Positions 4,826-7,447 of a DNA stretch of 7,447 bases are shown here, in pieces; position 1 is the first letter of the stretch; the number at the start of each line of letters is the position of its first letter. Below the pieces are notes generated by a model. It did not search any database. It was not told the DNA's origin and saw only the letters and a program-made list of their open reading frames with translations. Both the position numbers and the translations under genes were made by a program. This DNA comes from Planctomycetota bacterium (GTDB lineage: Bacteria; Planctomycetota; MHYJ01; JACPRB01), in assembly GCA_023261405.1 (NCBI GenBank), contig JAHFOZ010000269.1, positions 1 to 7,447 of the forward strand, in the 5' to 3' direction.

Positions 4826-6078
4826 ACGACTTCCCCCTCATGATCCCGGTGCGGCAGGACTTCCCGAAATCCGCGCCGCTCGACATCCCCGCCACGGTCC
4901 GCCGCGAGCTCGCCCGCGTGCCCGTGAAGCCGGGGGCGCGGATCGCCGTCGCGGTGGGCAGCCGCGGGATCTCGAACCTCGCTGCCGTCGTCGCCGAGGT
5001 CGTCCGCGGCCTCAAGTCGGCCGGCGCGCAGCCCTTCATCGTCCCCGCCATGGGGAGCCATGGCGGCGCCACCCCCGAGGGCCAGCGCGGCGTCCTCGAG
5101 GGCTACGGCGTGACGGAAGCCTCCATGGGCGTCCCCATCCGCGCCTCCCTGGAAGTCGAGCAGGTGGGCGCGACCGCCGACGGCGTGGCGGCGAACTGGG
5201 GCGTCGAGGCGCTCCGCTCGGATGGCGTGGTGGTGATCAACCGCGTGAAGCCGCACACCGATTTCGGCGGGCCATTCGGGAGCGGGATCCTCAAGATGAT
5301 CGCCATCGGCCTCGGGAAACAGGCGGGCGCCTCCGCCTGCCACCGCGCCGCCGCGCGCCTGGGCTACGAGCGGGTGATCCGCTCGGTCGGCCTGACCCTC
5401 CTCAAGTCCGTCCCGGTCCTCTGCGGCGTGGCGCTCGTGGAGGACGCGCACCATCAGACCGCACGGATCGGCGTCCTCCTCAAGGACGAGATCGAGGCGC
5501 GCGAGCCGGAGTTCCTCGCGGAGGCGCGGCGCATGATGCCCCGGCTCCCCTTCGACGAGGTCGAACTCCTCGTCATCGACCGCATCGGGAAGGACATCTC
5601 GGGCGCCGGGATGGACCCGAACGTCACCGGCCGCCCGATCTACGGCTACTCCGCCGCCCTGAGCGACACCCCCTCCACGAAGCCCGTGTGCCGCCGGATC
5701 GCGGTCCTCGACCTGACGCCCGCGACCCACGGAAACGCGATCGGGATCGGCATGGCCGACTTCACGACCAGCCGCGTCGTCCGCGCGTTCGACCCGGTCT
5801 CGACCTACATGAACGTCCTCACCGCGCTCAGCCTCCCGACCGCCAAGATCCCCATCCACTTCGAGACCGACCGCGAGGTGCTGGGCCATGCGCTGGCCTC
5901 GCTCGCCCTTCCCGACCCCTGCAAGGCCCGCGTCGTCCGCATCCAGGACACGCTCACGCTCGGGACGATCGAGGTCTCGGGGGCTTACGCCGGGGACCTG
6001 AAGAGCCTGGCGACGCTCGGCCCGGCGCGGCCCATGGCGTTTGACGACCGCGGGATGCTGGCCCCGATCGCGAGGTGA
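4822..6078 (+). CDS. LarA-like nickel-pincer hydroxyacid racemase/epimerase (DUF2088/lactate racemase domain)
   Basis: The 418-residue length matches LarA (about 420). Motifs in order are GSRGI (46-50), PAMGSHGGAT (75-84), INRVKPHTDFGG (139-150), GILKMIAIGLGKQAGA (155-170), GKDISGAGMDPNVTGR (256-271) and THGNAIGIGMADFTT (302-316). Compared with Lactiplantibacillus LarA, His80 and His145 sit where the two catalytic histidines (108 and 174) would be. Lys158 and His174 keep the 16-residue spacing of the cofactor-linked Lys184 and the nickel ligand His200. Binding of the nickel pincer cofactor is therefore plausible, and the enzyme would invert a stereocentre of a 2-hydroxyacid. The substrate need not be lactate: related subgroups act on other hydroxyacids and aldonates. 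The cofactor-making genes larB, larC and larE are not in this window. It is the third operon gene, overlapping the previous stop by ATGA. Confidence 0.85.
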   Translation: MNDFPLMIPVRQDFPKSAPLDIPATVRRELARVPVKPGARIAVAVGSRGISNLAAVVAEVVRGLKSAGAQPFIVPAMGSHGGATPEGQRGVLEGYGVTEASMGVPIRASLEVEQVGATADGVAANWGVEALRSDGVVVINRVKPHTDFGGPFGSGILKMIAIGLGKQAGASACHRAAARLGYERVIRSVGLTLLKSVPVLCGVALVEDAHHQTARIGVLLKDEIEAREPEFLAEARRMMPRLPFDEVELLVIDRIGKDISGAGMDPNVTGRPIYGYSAALSDTPSTKPVCRRIAVLDLTPATHGNAIGIGMADFTTSRVVRAFDPVSTYMNVLTALSLPTAKIPIHFETDREVLGHALASLALPDPCKARVVRIQDTLTLGTIEVSGAYAGDLKSLATLGPARPMAFDDRGMLAPIAR

Positions 6079-6082
6079 TCCG

Positions 6083-7447
6083 ATGAGACCGCTCTGCCTG
6101 CTGCTCCTGCTCGGGTCCGCGTGTGCGGGCCCCACCGGAGCTCCGCCGGTGGACAGGGTGGAGATCCCCGCCTCCGTCCTCGAGGACAAGATCCGCGGCG
6201 GACTCCTCGGGCAGCTCTTCGGCAACCTGAACGGGCTCCCCCACGAATTCAAGTACATCGGCGAACCGGGGAAGGTGGAGTCGTACGTGCCGGCGCTCCC
6301 GGACGGCGCCTTCACCGACGACGACACCGACATCGAATGGGTCTACGTCACCGAGATGGCGAAGACCGGGACCACGCTCCTTCCGCCCGCGCGCATCGCG
6401 GAACTGTGGCGCGCGAACATGAACTCGAAGATCTGGTGCGCCAACCTGTACGCAAGGAACCTCCTCGACCTCGGGATCGAGCCGCCGCTCACGGGACGCA
6501 TCAGCCTGAACCCCTGGGCCGTCTTCAACATCTCGGCGCAGTTCGTCTCCGAGTGCTTCGGCCTGGTCGCGCCCGGGATGCCGCAGACGGCCGCCCGGAC
6601 CGGCATCCACTACACGCACACCGCGGTGGACGGCGAGCCCATCCAGACCACCCAGCTCTTCACCGCGATGATCGCCACGGCCTTCTTCGAGAGGGACGTC
6701 CGTAAGATCGTGGCGGCGGGCCGCGCCGCGGTGGACGTGGAAAGCTCGGTGGGGCCGGTGGTCGACGACATCCTCTGCTGGTGGCTGGAAAACCCTGGGG
6801 ACTGGAAGATCACGCGCCGTCGGCTCAAGGAGAAGTACAGCCGCCACGGGGGGGCGATGCGGGACCGGAACGGCTACGAGCTCAACACGGGCTCCATCAT
6901 CGGGGCGCTCCTCTACGGGCAGGGCGACGTGGCCGAGTCGCTGCGTCTCGCCTTCAACTTCGGCTGGGACTCGGACTGCAACGCCGCGACGGTCGGGACG
7001 ATCGTGGGCGTGATCCACGGGCTCGAGGCCATGGAAGCCCGCGGGTGGAAGGCGAAGGACGTCTACCGGAACACCTGCCGCGACGCAATGCCGAAGGACG
7101 AGACGATCACGGGGTTCGGGGACAAGCTCGTGGCCTGCGCGAAGCGGATCATCCTGGAGAACGGCGGCGAGCTGGAGGGCGGGGTCTTCCGCATCCGGAG
7201 GCAGGAGCCCGCGTGCGTGGAGCGGCTGCCCTGGCCGACGGACCGCCGGGAGGAACTGCCGGCCCAGCTGGAGCCCCTGATGCTGAAGGGCCTCTCGGGG
7301 ACCCCGCAGGAGCGCGCCCGCTCGGCCTACTTCGCCCTCGCCCTGGGGGAGCAGGACCGCCTGAAGAAGGACCGGCCGAAGGAATGGGACGAGGCCCTGG
7401 CGGAGCTGAAAAAGTTTCCCAACGTGATCCGCGAGATCTTTAATGCC
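6083..7447 (+). CDS. Exported ADP-ribosylglycohydrolase-family protein, cut by the window edge
   Basis: An open frame of 455 codons from the ATG at 6083 continues past the right edge without a stop. It starts with a short export signal (MRPLCLLLLLGSACAG). Cys14 could be lipidated, though the lipobox GSAC is not ideal. The ADP-ribosylglycohydrolase fold is indicated by a helix with regularly spaced glycines (GGLLGQLFGNLNG, 39-51), the metal-binding FTDDDTD (77-83), and the late GWDSDCNAATVG (294-305), the counterpart of the GGDTDT-type metal motif in DraG and ARH enzymes. Cytoplasmic DraG/ARH enzymes remove ADP-ribose from proteins or small adducts. Exported members may instead cleave other N- or O-glycosidic bonds. 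GAGGTGA, spanning the LarA-like stop codon, serves as ribosome binding site, and only four bases separate the genes, so it belongs to the operon. About 80 residues beyond the core are Lys/Glu-rich and helical-looking. Confidence 0.82.
   Translation, partial: MRPLCLLLLLGSACAGPTGAPPVDRVEIPASVLEDKIRGGLLGQLFGNLNGLPHEFKYIGEPGKVESYVPALPDGAFTDDDTDIEWVYVTEMAKTGTTLLPPARIAELWRANMNSKIWCANLYARNLLDLGIEPPLTGRISLNPWAVFNISAQFVSECFGLVAPGMPQTAARTGIHYTHTAVDGEPIQTTQLFTAMIATAFFERDVRKIVAAGRAAVDVESSVGPVVDDILCWWLENPGDWKITRRRLKEKYSRHGGAMRDRNGYELNTGSIIGALLYGQGDVAESLRLAFNFGWDSDCNAATVGTIVGVIHGLEAMEARGWKAKDVYRNTCRDAMPKDETITGFGDKLVACAKRIILENGGELEGGVFRIRRQEPACVERLPWPTDRREELPAQLEPLMLKGLSGTPQERARSAYFALALGEQDRLKKDRPKEWDEALAELKKFPNVIREIFNA

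Noticed and set aside
4765..6333. A 522-codon leftward open frame across the LarA-like gene
   Set aside because: Its composition is dominated by Arg, Gly, Asp and His with no domain pattern. The rightward strand holds a full set of LarA-like motifs.
5954..7018. A leftward open frame opposite the end of the LarA-like gene and the ADP-ribosylglycohydrolase-like gene
   Set aside because: No family pattern is visible and the composition is biased. The rightward frame has conserved metal motifs.
1..7447. tRNA, rRNA, CRISPR array, insertion sequence or attachment site
   Set aside because: No cloverleaf, rRNA motif, regularly spaced repeats, transposase or terminal inverted repeats were seen on either strand.

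Overview
The window is GC-rich, densely coding bacterial DNA, with most third codon positions G or C and short hydrophobic export signals. Secreted proteins of poorly characterised families (a Tat-exported DUF3500-like protein and an exported ADP-ribosylglycohydrolase-like protein) suggest an environmental lineage such as Planctomycetota. This is a weak inference from style, because no rRNA or marker gene is present.

Left part (1-2188). The first 56 bases hold the start of a leftward gene for an exported protein that runs off the edge. Next is a leftward fragment (112-531) of a DUF4143-type ATPase that lacks its P-loop half and is probably a remnant. A sigma70-like promoter (569-596) precedes a rightward gene for a Tat-exported DUF3500-like protein (654-1685). 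Facing it is a small leftward gene (1768-2031) for an exported, very basic, histidine-rich peptide. That gene has a strong intrinsic terminator (1716-1750) and three back-to-back inverted repeats upstream of its start (2059-2116).

Right part (2189-7447). A GntR/FadR-type regulator (2189-2884, leftward) is divergent from a tightly packed rightward operon of at least four genes: a 3-hydroxyisobutyrate-dehydrogenase-family enzyme, a TIM-barrel-like protein of uncertain function (U32-like), a LarA-like nickel-pincer racemase or epimerase, and an exported ADP-ribosylglycohydrolase-like protein that runs off the right edge. The first three are joined by ATGA overlaps and the fourth starts four bases after the third. 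The divergent promoters overlap each other, and a perfect 12-bp palindrome of the type bound by FCD-class GntR regulators lies between the boxes of the rightward promoter. The translation start region of the first operon gene is duplicated in frame.

Taken together, the right part looks like a locally regulated catabolic module for a hydroxy acid. The LarA-like enzyme would interconvert stereoisomers and the dehydrogenase would oxidise or reduce a hydroxyacid or semialdehyde. The TIM-barrel-like protein would carry out an unknown intermediate step, and the exported hydrolase might release or process the substrate outside the cytoplasm. The individual families are recognisable, but the combined pathway and its substrate are inference.
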